Part shown: positions 1 to 12,590 of the stretch, piece by piece
How positions within the stretch are numbered: position 1 is the first letter of the stretch
How the letters are laid out: the number at the start of each line of letters is the position of its first letter
Assembly: GCA_037951165.1 (NCBI GenBank)
Contig: JBBDHG010000014.1
Location: 891,501 to 955,500, forward strand
Origin: Lophius americanus
Lineage: Eukaryota; Chordata; Actinopteri; Lophiiformes; Lophiidae
Direction: 5' to 3'
DNA: 64,000 nt
Program-made: the position numbers and the translations under genes
Notes under the pieces: generated by a model
The model's input: only the letters and a program-made list of their open reading frames with translations
Told to the model about the DNA's origin: nothing
Databases searched by the model: none

Positions 1-3000
1 GCTGTTGCCATTAACTGCATCCTTGGCTGTACTATGGAACAAGACTTCTTTTCTTTGGTATTTTTTCTTTTCTACGAGCCATTTCCTCAATCATTGTGAT
101 TCCAGATGCCACTATAATAATATTAGTCTTCCCCGGTAGCAACTGAGTCATCTTCTTCTCCGACCTCAAGTTCAAATAAGCAAGGAAGCGAAATTAAATG
201 AGCAGAATTTGGGCTGATGATAATCTCTGTGTCATCTCTCTCAGATATTTGCTTGAATTTTCATGTAGAAACCTATCGTTTAATATCAGATTTATGAAAA
301 CTAATAAAGCAGAGGGAACGCAATATCGTATCAACCACACCCACGACGCACTTACTGGTATTTATTAATGGATATTTATGGGTCTAACTGGAGAAGGAAG
401 CATTTATCCGCATACTTGAAGCATTGTTAATGGAGAAGAAATACAACTAGCTTACCGTCAGTAGCAAACAAGCATTCAAGGCAAAAATAAACATGAATAA
501 ATGACTACAAAAACAATCACATCTATTGTGTAGTATGTTTCCACTGTGTGGCTGCTGGTTCCCAGTGCTCCCTTGTGCTCTTTATTAGACTCTGGTTTAT
601 AGTTTAAGCTGTAACCTCAGCTGTAACGGCACAAAGCAACACATTTGCCACATTACATTTAGCACATTCTATGTATTCATCACACAACATTTTTTCTTGT
701 AACTTTTAAGAGAGATGGTATCAGTATGAATTAGTATGTAAGCTAACAGTAATAACCTACCGTACAGCTCGTCATCTTTGTAATCATGGGATGTCACTCC
801 AGCACAAAAGGATACATGTATTGTACAAGAATCTTTGCTCATAAGGGCGGCTTTCTGTCTGAGACATGCAAGTACAGCCATGTATGTTGCGATCGTGTAA
901 ATATTAAACAATATATCATTTGGGTTTTTCTACAGCACAAATCTCATTAATAAAGTTGTTTTTTTAAAACCATCGCTGGTATCAACCCAATTTCCCTCAA
1001 TGGTTTACTTTTAAACTGAGGCTTGATTTTAAAATTATTTCAATAACTTTAGGCCCAACATGGTGCAACATACCCAGTTACATCACTGAGCTTTTAACCA
1101 GCTATGTGCCACATCGTAACTTGAGATCCTCTTATTTAACCTCGCTGATTGTCCCTATAGATGAAGGCTGGTGAACAGGTGCGACTGAGCTTTTGTAGGA
1201 TATGAGTTTTATGCAAGTCCAACCAGATTCAGCTTGCTAACACACAGGAAATAATTTTCCTTTGCATGATTTGATTTGTGATTACTGGTTTTGTTTAGGC
1301 TGTGTATTTATCATCTATTTTCTAGTGTAACTTTGTTAAAAATTGGAATGGTTCGTTCTCATGTGCTTTGTGAAGCACTGTGTGACTTTGTTTGGAGAAG
1401 TTATGTATGAATTTCTTTTTAAATAAAATAGAATCTATTCATGAACAATTAGAGACAAATTGGAAAATTACATGAACACCAGTATGCTTGTCATGTCGGC
1501 TTCTGACAGTTTCTAACAAACTCACCAATTACTATTTTCTAGCTTGCCAGATCTGATGCAATCTATAAGTCAGTGTCCAAAATCAATGATCACTGGCTAA
1601 AAATTATATATATATATTTCAGATTCTGTCTAAATTCAAAGACATGTTGCTCCAATAAGCAAAAAGTATTCCAAGTTAAACTCACCAGAAATGTTAGGTT
1701 AACATCAACATCATCCTAAAGGACATTAAAAGCAGGAACTCCTCACCACCTGATTCATCATGAAAACCCAGATCCGGTTTTCAAGGAAAATGTGTGTCAC
1801 CATTGTTATCTTCACGTTGTATCTCAGCCAAAAATATTTTTAGCTCACTTACAAGAGTGTAAATGGAACATCACTTGTAAAAAGCTCTTATTAAACACCT
1901 TCTCTTTTGCAGTTTACTGTTTTCTCCCTTGGAGCATATCAATAGGGTCACATTATCTTTTGTAAGCTGTACTACTAACCCATGGGCTTAGAGAAACCTA
2001 AAACTTGCCTTTGATAAGAATCAAGGCACTGCCTTCCTTCTGTTCCTCTCTCAAACGTTGTTCATTGGCAGCCTCGAGAGGAGGAGGGAAGAGACGGTTA
2101 TTTCCCACAGCGGCTGAGTGAACACAGATGGGAGGGCTTTACCCCCGTGTCACAATATCAAAGCAAATGTTCACCTTGAGAGACAGACATGTTCATAAAC
2201 TCCCCGGTCCTTCTCAATTTCCACATTATGAAATCAAATGCACACTGTGAAGTTGTTTGTTACCTTGCTTAAAATACGAGCCTTTTTTGCTGACAGCACC
2301 TGTGTGAAGCATAACTGGATTTGTGGCACCGATAAAAGGAGATTGTGGTGGAAAATAAGAAGTTTTAATGTCTCAGATTCCCTGGAATTTTTCTTTGAAG
2401 TGGAGGTTTGAAAGGAGACATGGTAATTGTCTCCATGGGTTCCTGGGTAAGTGTGTGCGCGGTAAAGGAAACTACTAAGGGGGTGGATTTGCCTGCGTGG
2501 TGTTCTATAAATGTAGTGCAGTTGTTTGAATTTATAATAACATTTTTACCCCAAGTTTGCATTTCAACATCTGTAACCATTTCTAATGACATGCAGGTCT
2601 TCACTACCTTAATGATGTACGCAATGTTTTTCTAAAGGCTTTCTTCAGCTGCATATTATAAATTAGTCTACTTCTTTAATTTGGTCATGCACCCATCAAA
2701 CAGAAGCTTAACTGTGAGTGCAAGAGGGAACTCTTCTCCTTTTCCGCAGTCGGCTCATTGAGTCTCAAAGGCTTCGTCTGTTGAGAGGCAGTCTTGTTTT
2801 CTCGTTGCCCGAGGGCCACTGCAGGAGGTGAAGTCATGAAGCATGGCTGGGAAAGTGGAGATGGGCTAAGAGAAGCATGTGTGCCTGTGTGAATCTCAGT
2901 GCGAAAACAGCTTGACTTGACCACACCTGTCAGCACTAGAGATAGCTAAAAGGCTAATGTTTACCTTATTTATTAACAGCCTTTTTGCAGCAGGGAATTG

Positions 3001-3973
3001 TGACCCTTAAAAGGCAGTGAAGAAGAAAATAATTGAATTATCTCTTGCTCCTTGTGCTCAGGCTCTTCAGGGATGTTGGATTGTTGGGTGTGGGCTGTTG
3101 GCAGTTGGAAGCCACTTATAAGTCAGTAGTGAAGTCTCATTTGCTGACATGCAGAGTTGATTATTGAGTCACACATCGCTGTACAAATACCCCAAGACAT
3201 CACAGTTAATATAAGTCGATTCCTCTTCTGGTAGTTAAAAGTAATGCTAATAAGGAGATATAAATAATATAGAACAGAACAGAACAGACTTTAAAATATT
3301 CTAAGTTGTAAGAACAGATTTTGGATTTTTTTAGTTGCACTGAAATGTATCATTCCTAAGGTGCAGGAAACTTCCGGTTGAGGAGACTGACTTGGAGGTA
3401 GTAATTGGAAAATCATGGCCCTGGCGCAGAGCTTCAGATAATGAGATATGTCTCTTGTGTTGAAGATATTAATTATGTAAAATTCTGGTCTGCCAGTGTT
3501 GGACTCTCCTAGATAATTAATGTTCACTCTCTGACTTGACACCAGTTGATTCTGCAGGTGAAGGAGAGTGTTCAATTTTTAATCATCACTGTGCAGCTCA
3601 GGGTGCCTGAGCTTCAGTGAGAGGAACAAAGTGGGTTATAATAGCCTTCCTTTTAGATGAAGAAATATTGTTAAAAATATTGCAATATTGAAGAAATATT
3701 GTTGTTTGTTGTAATATTCTTTCACAACAGAATATGAACATATTGACAACAATTTACGGAAATACCATAATAATAATAAATAAAATAAATAATTAAATAG
3801 TATATATGATTATAATATCATTAAATGTTTTCTATTTTCTAAAATGTAATCTACAATGATACAGTTTTGATAATATCTTGTAGATATGCATATGAAGAAA
3901 AATAAATTCTGTGGTCCTAAACAAAGTAAAGCTGCAAAGCTTTATAATAACCATGATATCTTGTCACATACTG

Positions 3974-4003
3974 GATATATATATTATATATATATATATA
4001 TAT
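3974..4003. repeat. (TA)n microsatellite
   Basis: Interrupted once by TTA near 3984. Confidence 0.95.
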
Positions 4004-4581
4004 TACACGTCATAATAAAGATCAGATAAAAAGTATTCATGATGATTCTGCCCTTATTTTTTAGAAAAGGATTGCTGTACAGTTGGCTGAGGAGGAAAAT
4101 ACAAATGTTCAACTGAATTCTAAAAGAGGCTGTGGGCCACATTTACATGCATGGTATAATCTGGCTGTTTGCCATCCCCCAGTAGAGATCCTGTTTACAT
4201 TTAGCTGTTCGCATGAGGGGTTGAAGCCTTGCAGTCAAGTCTCTGGAACCATTAATAAACCAGCATATGAAATATCAATATCTGTTTGAACTGATATTTG
4301 AATGTATGTTGATGCAGCTGCTAACTGCTGGGATATTTCTAATAAATGGGGAAAAAAATACAATAAGAGCACATAGGTATTACTGAATACTGCATAAATT
4401 CACCATTGCGATTCTTATGAATGAAACATAAAAAGCCCAAAAGTGGTCCCTTAGACCGTGAAGGTCATTCATTAAATGATGAAGCAGGTAAAGACCAGGT
4501 GGAGATAAAAAACATACACAAAACATTACTCTCCTTTATAGGTGCATGTACTTTAAAGACTTTGCACGCTAAATTCTTGCA

Positions 4582-4601
4582 TTTTTTTTTTTTTTTTTTT
4601 T
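4582..4601. repeat. Poly-T run (20)
   Basis: Twenty uninterrupted T; no retroposon body is visible beside it. Confidence 0.95.
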
Positions 4602-5401
4602 GCCATAGTCATGCTATACGCACTTACTGCTGCTCTTTTTTTCCCCCTCTTCAGCAGAAATGCTGTATTCAATCTCTGTTTCATGTGTACTGATGGTCTA
4701 TTTTGCCAATCTTTCGTAATGCTAAGCTGTGCTTAATGAAACTCGACACTTCCCGCAGATGGTTCACAGTATATGTGTAAAGATTATTTCTCCTCAACCG
4801 CTAGAAGGCTTTTAATGTGAAACAGATGGAGGAATGGGTTTGCATTAACAACAAACAGCAGATGAGAATAAATCCGGAAACTGAACGGTTTCTCACTAAA
4901 ATACAATCAAACTCATAAAACAGGGAATATGGAATAAAGGCCCATCTGTTGTGACGTCTTTCTCAAATATATACTGGTTCTCACCTCAGACGAGGTGAAT
5001 AAAGACTCTCCATAATTTGACAGTTTGTAGGGTAATGTTTATAATTGCTAATCAACATACCCAATATAATAAGCACAAATTGGTTATTTTCAGTCATATT
5101 AGATGATAGATGGTAGCTGGTTACATTGCTATAAACTAAATCCTGAAGATATATTGACATAGACACATCTCTCCGAGAATCTGACCATTCAGTCACAGTC
5201 TTTCGTACTGGTTCTAAATATACCTACAAACCGAACTGACCTGTTTCTGTTGTACAAAAATAGTCAGGAGAATTAACTAAACCCTATTTACATTCAATCT
5301 TGGGACGTAACTTCTGGTTTCGTGAACTGCAATTAAATTTGCAGACAGTGCTTTGAATTGTGATACATGCATGAACAGGGCTTGTGTTTGCATGTTGGCA
5401 T

Positions 5402-5403
<2 letters not shown>

Positions 5404-5435
<32 letters not shown>
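5404..5435. repeat. (GT)n microsatellite
   Basis: About 14 uninterrupted GT units (5408-5435) with an interrupted start. Long Thr-His runs in the minus-strand frames here are products of this repeat. Confidence 0.97.
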
Positions 5436-5438
<3 letters not shown>

Positions 5439-5877
5439 ACTCTGCTGCTGTGTTGTGCAGACATGGAAAAACAAATAACACACCAAGTGCGTGCAAAAAG
5501 CTGAAAGGCAGTTACAGAACAGTTTCCTGAGGGCAGCTGCATTTGTAAGAGGGTTAATGAATGCCAGAAACAGGCTTGGGTTGTTTGGTGAACACGATAG
5601 ATTAAAGAGTGGTTTGCAAACGATTGCTGCTGCATACAGTTCCCAACAACACCCTTTCACCTCCCACATGTAGCCCATATCTCAGAGACAACCCATCTGT
5701 TTCTCCATTCCAAGGGGGAATCTAGCCTTGACAGAACCGGCTTAACAGTATTTCATACATACCCTTTCTGGGGTGACACGGTTGGCTCTATGCTTCTGCC
5801 TATCTATCAAAATCTCTCTTTCTCCTCCACTCTACACTGTTATTATCCATCTTTCTTACGGAATCATACTCCTCATT

Positions 5878-5958
5878 TTCACTCTCCTGCTCCCCCCTCT
5901 CCTCTTTCACTCTCGTCTGTATGTCTCCCTCCCCCCCCCCTTATTCCACCCCCCTCAT
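5878..5958. repeat. Pyrimidine-rich tract with a C run
   Basis: C/T-only or nearly so, including about ten C at 5931-5940. It explains the long Pro/Ser/Leu-rich frames on plus and Gly/Arg/Glu-rich frames on minus. Confidence 0.93.
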
Positions 5959-5959
5959 T

Positions 5960-6200
5960 TTTAAAAGCCACATGCTCCCAGCCCGTCTGGCTCAGTTGCA
6001 CCCTGCCAATGAAGGGCTTTTTATTGGGCTGAGATTGAGTGCAGCCAAGCAGGGCCTGGCTAGGCTGAAGTTTTAGCCAACCTCGCAGCTCCCCACCCCC
6101 CCTCTTACTGCACAGAGCACTCCACATGCCTGTTCTGGTCTGGCCTTGTCGCCCAGAAGGAGATTACGTGTCTTTGCTGCCCTTAATTGCAGACAGCAGC
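5960..6200. other. Complex GC-richer block, possible conserved non-coding element
   Basis: Unlike its flanks, this stretch is not simple sequence and not open in any frame. It holds motifs such as GGGCTTTTTATTGGGCTGAG (with the inverted CCAAT box ATTGG) and TTAATTGCAG. The texture resembles vertebrate conserved enhancers, but conservation cannot be seen in a single sequence. Confidence 0.2.
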
Positions 6201-6229
6201 TGAAAAGACCCAGAGAGAGAGAAAGAGAG

Positions 6230-9200
6230 ATTTGAGAGCAAGAGGTTGTAGAGGGTGTAGAGGGAAGAGTGTTTTCTTATTGAGCTGTTATATGACAAGC
6301 CAGGACTCAAAGGTTTGTGTTACTGCTGACAAGTCCTGACTCTGTTGTAGTTGGTTGTATTAAGATGGATGTTGTTTTCCTGCTTTTTTCTTCACCAAGA
6401 CTGAATAATACAGTATCTAGAATGTGGATTTCAAGGAATGCTGATGAATCACATTAATTATAAAGCTCAGTACACATTACTTCATTTTGAAGATGTGTGG
6501 TTAGAGCAATCGCGGCACATTGCCCTTCCCTGCCATAGAAGTCACATATATTTTTCACAGTCGAAAGCTTCCTACCTTTTAAGGTTTACAACTATCTTCT
6601 GAGTTAAATACTTTTTCAGTTGCTTCTTCTCAAATCCCCTCTGGCTCAGTCCTCGCAAATTAAATTGGGGGCAGGTTATTGACTCGACGGTCTGTAAAGA
6701 AGCTGTGAAGCTGTATGAATTTCCACCTCTTTTTCCTCTTAAGTATTTTGTAGTTAGGATTTAATTAAACAGTGCTCTCATTGAAATGTTTAGGGGAGCA
6801 TGTATTATCAATGCATTGCAGTATGTAGACTGCTACTAAAAAGATGCCTTAGTTTACATTGTTAGGCACAAATTTTACACTGATTATTTATTGTGATATG
6901 TGAATAAATGATCTTCTTTTGCTTACTCTATCTCACAGATGTAATAATAGTAGTCTAATACCAATGTAACAATAAGAATACAACTAATTAAGAAGAATTT
7001 ATTTATTGGCACTTTAATGTTAAGGCTCTCATCTGAAAGCTCCTATAATTGCCACATGGATGGGTTTGTGGCTGTGGCCAGTTTGTCAAAGATCAGGGAG
7101 TTTGGGTTTCCGTTTTGCACCATCAGTAGGGCGCGTCTCATGCGTAGAGGCTGGTGGGCTGTTTACACGAAAATGGTTTTGAAATAAAATGTTAAACATT
7201 TGTTGCGTTTTGGCGCCTTGTTTAAGATGATAAAACACAACGCAGCCCCTCTTTGCTCGTGGCGGGCAGAGGAAAACAAAAACAAATATTTTTCTTTTAT
7301 TTTCTATTTTCTTTTGTTTGTGCTGCAGACTCTGATATTTATTAACACTTGCATCACTGTAATAAGCAGATATCATCTTTAGTTCCTGTCTTATTCTGTG
7401 GTGTTGATTTTTAATGTTACGCCGACAACTACAGGCCTGCCGTATGAAGTAAAGCAATTTCAGTCGTTTTTCAGATCTTTGTGTAACAGGATCATTTTCA
7501 CTGTGTGGTCATCAAACTTTTTGAAAACGCAATAAAACTCCTTTGCCTTATTTGGCTAATAAAAGGTGTCTTGCAAAGCCTTCGCAGCCTGATCGTTTCT
7601 TCCTATGTAGCCCGTTGCTGCTTGTCCTCTCCTCGCTCTCTCTCTCTCTCTCTCTCTCTCTATTACCTCTCTCTCTGCTGCCATCACATTTTTAAGAAAA
7701 TGTTGCACAAATAGGGTAAAGTGGTGCTTGCACTTTATTTGTATTAGCAGTACCACTAACTCATAAGCAGCACCGACAACTTTGTACTGTAAATATGTCA
7801 AATTGAGTAATCAGATTACATCTTTAACACCAGACAAACATGAAATGGGAACCAAGACATAAATAGTAATCCAGTTTGACATTTCTGTTTCACCCAGGTG
7901 TTTTAATGAATGTGAATATAAATGATTGTTACGATCAGGAAAAATAACTGTATTTAATCCATTTAGTTACAACCAGAATATATCTAACTGTTGTTGAAGG
8001 CTTAGTTTTCCAGTTGGGCACATACTGTTTTGTCTTTTTTGGTCAGAATAGCTGATGAGAGAAAAGATATTCTATAAGCGGGTTGCACATGCAGCCTTTA
8101 ATCTTGGACTCTACGTTTTTTGCTCATGGATGTTTCGATTAAAACAAAATGTATATAATTTTATTGTTATGATTAAAGTTTTAGTTTTCTGAGGTAAATT
8201 TAAATAGAGCATTGAAAGCCAGGTTTCCTAGGTGTCTATAAGGTTAGGGATGGCCTTGCACACAGCTTTACATAAAACAAGATGGTGTTGTTTTTACACT
8301 TGCGTTTCGTTAAGAGGTTATAATATACAATATAAAGACCTTTAAAGGTAATAGCAGTAGAATTTCCCATCTCTCTCTCCCAGTTGTCGGGTTTAACTCA
8401 GAAAAATGACAATGACTAAGCAAACCCTTAACAAAGATGATATTTTTCTTCTCATATAACTCTTAGCAGGAAAGCAAATGTGCTCAGTTAACTCCTTGAA
8501 ATGAAAAAAATAGGTGATTGATTATGTGAAAAAGAACAAACAAACGGATCAGCATTTAAGACTTAAATTCACTTTTGATGAAACACAACTCACCACTTGA
8601 TTTGTCTTGAGTTGGCAGTTTAAAGTGTATTGCATCTATTTTCTAAAAGTACATTGGAGGTCAGCATTGCATGCATACTCTGGTGAGCATGAGCGAGTTT
8701 TCAGTGTTGTTTATGACCAAGATAAAGCTGCTCAGTTCTTGTCTTACATACGCCTGAGTCAACCCAAGGCAACCAACTATGGATACTAGGTTCTTACTGA
8801 GGCAGTTGATGCACCTGTCACAAGAACGATACATGCACGCTCATATCACATGTCAACACATTGGTCCCCTCCAGAATTCCCCTGGAGTGTAACCCATACC
8901 CTCTTACCCTCTAAGAAAGCAGCTCACTAAATATAAATGCATACGAGGCCTGGAGATGTTGATGTAGTTAAAAAAAAATCATCAAACATCATGGACCTTT
9001 GATAATACATCACGGACATGAACACATGCACATTATTAAACATGTATACGATGATAAAACAAAGAGATGTTGAAGAATTCACGCTCAAAAATAGATAATC
9101 TTTGCTGGACGAATGATGAAGTTAGTTAATAGTCCAAAGTAATCCTGGGACGAGACTGTAGCATAATCAAACAAAAACGCATTTTTTGTTTTTGTTGTTA

Positions 9201-9440
9201 CTCTCCTCGCGAGGCTGTTCAGCTGAAACATAATAGCCATGCATGACATGGGTATTTGATACATACACATATATATGACTTTTAGTAAAGTCCCAGCCTG
9301 ATAACGATACAGGCTTACTGCAACTGGAAGCCATTATGGGGAGAGGGGGAGTACAAGAAAGCGTTTCGGTAATTCAGTGATATCAACAAGGCTAACATTA
9401 CATCATTACAATTTAACATCATTAGAAAGCTACCTAACAT
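6230..9440. other. Non-coding; only simple repeats seen
   Basis: The two longer minus frames (7086-7457 and 7556-7801) are basic or Arg-Glu-rich because of A-rich and (TC)n sequence. No gene supported. Confidence 0.7.
7635..7660. repeat. (TC)n microsatellite
   Basis: Uninterrupted TC units, followed by another short CT run at 7667-7676. Confidence 0.97.
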
Positions 9441-9448
9441 TAAGTTAC

Positions 9449-9523
9449 CTTGTGAGGCTCTGTTGTGTTCATGCCATGGTCAGACACAATCACCAGCAAT
9501 TCTCCTCCGATGACTTGATTGAG
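9449..9523 (-). CDS. Possible second exon of the minus-strand candidate
   Basis: Reading the minus strand, a moderate acceptor (pyrimidine-rich bases, then ATGAAG, with the exon starting at 9523) leads into 25 open codons ending at CACAAG, with GTAACT following at 9448 and below as a donor. The peptide is LNQVIGGELLVIVSDHGMNT followed by TEPHK. It joins the 9681-9824 exon in phase 0 across a 157-bp intron, a normal size for a fish. A hydrophobic strand followed by DHGM occurs in alkaline-phosphatase-superfamily enzymes, but those are large proteins with this motif far from the N-terminus, so the resemblance may be accidental. No convincing third exon was found downstream. Confidence 0.2.
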
Positions 9524-9680
9524 CTTCATAAAATGGGAAGTGCCTTGTTGTTATTCTTTGTGTTTCTATGGGATATATCTTATAATCGCTGTTTACTTGT
9601 GGTTTTTTGTTAACCGCTTTGGCTTTCACGACTGCTGCCAGTTTTTCTAGGACTTGTTTATAGAGTACATTAATTCTTAC

Positions 9681-9824
9681 TTTCCCACCATCATGTTTAT
9701 TTCTTTGACAGTTTGTCCTAAAAACAAACTCTTTGCTGTGGTCCAGTTCATGGAATCCGACGTCTTGTCCGCAAGTTACGATAATGAGCACGCACAGACA
9801 AAGCAAAATCATGAGGTATTCCAT
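9681..9824 (-). CDS. Candidate first coding exon with a signal-peptide-like start
   Basis: On the minus strand an ATG at 9824 opens a frame beginning MEYLMILLCLCVLIIVTCGQ, a strongly hydrophobic run followed by Cys-Gly, which resembles a cleavable signal peptide. It continues with DVGFHELDHSKEFVF, RTNCQRNKHDGGK. At 9680 and below, reading minus, AAA is followed by GTAAGA, a good donor, so 48 codons could form a phase-0 first exon. Without splicing the frame runs on to 9480 (114 codons). Upstream (to about 9930) the minus strand has several CpGs in otherwise AT-rich DNA, as a small promoter or 5' UTR might. The Kozak context is weak. I do not recognise the protein. A decayed retrocopy or a chance frame is equally possible. 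Confidence 0.3.
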
Positions 9825-10009
9825 ACTATGGTTTATTTGATGTGGTTGTTCTTATGATAATATCCGCCAAAAGTCGGAGATACATGGAATCGTCACTGCT
9901 GCGGTGTCCACGTCCACCGCCGATCCTTTGCATTAGTGTGACAACTCAAAAAGTATTTCATGCATCATTTTCAAATTTTACACCCACATAAACCTTGAAA
10001 TTATTCCTT

Positions 10010-10290
10010 TCATATGAATAGATTCTAGAATATCTATCTTATATATGTCATATTTCACTCTCATAGTTCATATTTTTTCTCTCAAAAGGGGGGTCCCTTT
10101 AAGGAATACACTGTTTTTCAGAAGTATTTGGTCTGAATTAGTTTGAATTTGGAGCATATGATTAGAGTAGATGAGATAGATATAAGAGATGAGATCTTGT
10201 ATATATCTTATTTTACACTGATAATTCATATTTTATTTGTTAGGGGGAGCTCTTTTTTGAAAAACACTGTTTTTCAGACACAACTTTGGA
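10010..10290 (+). repeat. Tandem dimer of a ~155-bp dispersed repeat, copy A
   Basis: Two successive units, roughly 10010-10150 and 10150-10290, share the order CATATGA, GATATCT-like, TTCATATTTT, a G-run with GGGG, then CACTGTTTTTCAGA. The last motif occurs near 10106 and 10264, giving a period near 155 bp. The same unit structure appears inverted at 21.8-22.1 kb. No coding potential. I do not recognise the family; it could be the internal part of a longer mobile element. Confidence 0.5.
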
Positions 10291-10450
10291 TAAAAACATT
10301 AAAGTTCACTAGTTCAGTCAGGGGAATTGGTTGTACAACACAGGGAATTTAAGGCCTTTTCAATGTGGGTCAATGTAAGCTCAGTTATTGTTGTCATATA
10401 AGCAGCCCCTTAACTGAATTATTTTCGATTCATCGAGTCATTGTCACCTT

Positions 10451-10897
10451 AGGCTGGGCAATTAATCATAAAAGCGATTCAGACATATATATGATCACGA
10501 TCACATTTCTGAAGTACGGCATTTTCCAGCATTTTAATTTTTACTTGAACGGCAGCATAAAATTGCTAGCTTAGTGGTTTGTTATAATGAGCGAGGTGTG
10601 GTCCTTTAAAACCACACCTCTTTAGCGAATTATCTTTCGCTTGCCTAAGCTAATTACTAAACTAAGCGACTTAGGGCTAGCTAAAAGGTCAACTGAGTAG
10701 CTGAAGAGCTAACATCACGTAGCACAAGCAGAAACAGGATTGGTATTCCATTATTATTAGTATCATCTTTTTCTTTCTACTTCTTTATTTCTCAGTTGTT
10801 TCACGTAGGCTAGTAATCTCTTTCACTCGTAGCGTGTAGATGTTGGGCACTACAGTTTAGATACCCAGCCAAACCCAGCCAGTCTCGTTGGACTCAG
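10451..10897 (+). repeat. Interspersed repeat, copy A (possible hAT-like non-autonomous DNA element)
   Basis: Begins with AGGCTGGGCAATTAATC and shows patchy but extended similarity to the reverse complement of 27597-28075. Shared landmarks are GATCACATTTCTGAAGT, AGCTTGCCTAAGCTAA-like runs, AAGCAGAAACAGGA and TTGTTTCACG. The start resembles the CAGGGCTGGGC-type terminus of fish hAT elements, but I see no matching inverted end, so the class is an inference. It also holds a short local hairpin, GAGGTGTGGTCCTTTAAAA followed by CCACACCTC. The copies are well diverged, suggesting an old family. Confidence 0.6.
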
Positions 10898-11562
10898 ACG
10901 GACTTAAAAAACAGAAGGCCCGCCGGTTTTGGGCCAGGCTCAATCAATAGGCCCTTCGGACTCGAGCCGGGATTTGTGACAAATATTTATAAATCATTTT
11001 CTGGTTTAAATTTGGTACTGTCATGTCAAGGGTAACCAATTTATCACGATGCTCTCAAGATATCATAGTGAAAACCCAGTAAAACAATAAAATAAAAGTA
11101 ATGAAACTGCTGTCTGTGTCAACCTATGTAACTTTTCAGGTGTAGATGTGTTTTTATGTGACATTAAAAATGTGTCTCTGAACGCAGCAAAGGCTAATAG
11201 TTACTTTTCTAGCGGTACATTCTCATACGGTAGCCAAGCTTAAACCATTAATGACTTAAAGAAAAACATGTCTTCGGTTAAGTTTAAAACTGAAAACCGC
11301 ACGGGGAAACTAATAGTTTGGAGGGATTTTGATTTATTTCTAAAAAAGCAATTTCTTAATGGTAACACTCCAGTTGAAGTATATTTATAACTGCTGATGA
11401 CAGTGTGTAATGTTTGTGCTCGATAGGTTTAAACACCAACAAAGGGTTTTGAACCAAAAAAAGCCCCCTTTACAGATGTTTACTCTGCCGACATCAGTAA
11501 TCACTTTAAATAGACGAGCCCTTAATCATGGTAAAAACAACTGTGTGACAGCGTAACAACTC

Positions 11563-11609
11563 AGCTAGCTTCAGCTAGTATTAACAGTTAATACTAGCTG
11601 AAGCTAGCT
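11563..11609. repeat. Perfect palindrome, 23-bp arms and 1-base spacer
   Basis: AGCTAGCTTCAGCTAGTATT plus AAC at 11563-11585 is exactly complementary to 11587-11609, with a single A between. It could extrude as a cruciform, or fold in RNA as a hairpin with almost no loop. Pairing stops abruptly on both sides. Such an arm length without mismatches is unlikely by chance in 64 kb and points to a recent inverted duplication or the fused ends of a small DNA element. Confidence 0.9.
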
Positions 11610-12429
11610 AGTAGGAAGCCGTCAGGATCGGGCATGAAAACAGGAGGTCTGAGAGGAGTTCAGGTTCACTCTGACTACATTAGAACCTTCCAGATGAATA
11701 TAGAGAGCCTCGGCAACCATCCTTGTCGCACAATCACAATGTTATGTGCCCTTTTGATTAACACGGCATGGAAACAATTAGGTGGGGGGATTCAGGGAGG
11801 CAAAGCAATGGCAAATTCAACAGCTTTAAATGCTAATTAGCTAATGGAGGATGAAAGAGCAGGCAACTAACGGGGTCTCACATGAACACACTCTTAATGG
11901 TAGCACTGGCTTCATCTGAAAAAAACACCATTTTGTTTCCCAGGGAACCTAAAAAAAAATACAGCCATCTTGTTAAGCGGTAGCTTTTTTAATAATCATC
12001 TGAAACAAAGCTCAGTTCATCATTTCAAGAACATTTTTTATGTTGCTCTTTTCACTCATTCATTATTTTTTTATCGTCTGGCTTTCTTGTTGGGATCCAT
12101 TTTTCACAACACTGCTCACATAATTGTTTTATAAATATTCTCCTGGTATTTGAAGATGAGAATAATGTTTGACGTGCTGTTTGTGCTGCAGGGATAAAGC
12201 TTATACATAAAATGACTGCAATCCCTTTTCAGAAATGCAACATAAACAGTCCTGGCTTTAACATGATGTTAATTTCCCTTTCTCATCAGTGTCACCATTT
12301 AACTCCTGGCAAAGCGTGTTATGAAGTTAATAGTTTACAAGTAATGAATGATAAGACTCTATGTTTGGACTTCAGTTTAATTCTTAGTATGCTCACATGT
12401 TGCTTAATGCATTTTGGAGGATATTCATC

Positions 12430-12590
12430 GGCTCTGCCGAGGAGATAATGTTTTCTGCTGGTGTTCCGCCGGTTTGTCTGTCAGTTAGTACGATTACACA
12501 AAAACTACTCAACAGATTTGCACGAACCTGGCTGGGGGGACTGACTCACATGACGGGAAATAATTCATTAAACTTTGGCAAGGATCCGGA
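12430..12590 (+). repeat. Dispersed repeat of the 'CTGCCGAGG / CAAAAACTACT' type
   Basis: Contains GGCTCTGCCGAGGAGATAAT, GGTTTGTCTGTCAGTTAG, then GATTACACAAAAACTACT and CAGATTTGCACGAA, and further on AAACTTTGGCAAGGATCCGG. These phrases, in this order, are characteristic of an abundant short interspersed repeat in fish. Family recognition is from memory. No coding role. Confidence 0.5.

Larger units (their letters stand above)
1..5400. other. Non-coding; nothing recognised apart from the listed simple repeats
   Basis: AT-rich, stop-dense in all frames. Frames of 60-95 codons have no signal peptide, domain or codon bias. A short GAACA triplication is at about 3271-3286 and a local duplication of GAAGAAATATTGTT at 3660-3703. 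Confidence 0.7.

Noticed and set aside
5277..5678. Three overlapping minus-strand frames of 70-133 codons
   Set aside because: They are held open by the (GT)n repeat (Thr-His runs); no domain or shared start.
5773..6127. Pro/Ser-rich plus frames and a Gly/Arg/Glu-rich minus frame
   Set aside because: Explained by the pyrimidine tract at 5878-5958.
7556..7801. Minus-strand frame with an Arg-Glu run
   Set aside because: The run is translation of (TC)n; the remainder shows no motif.
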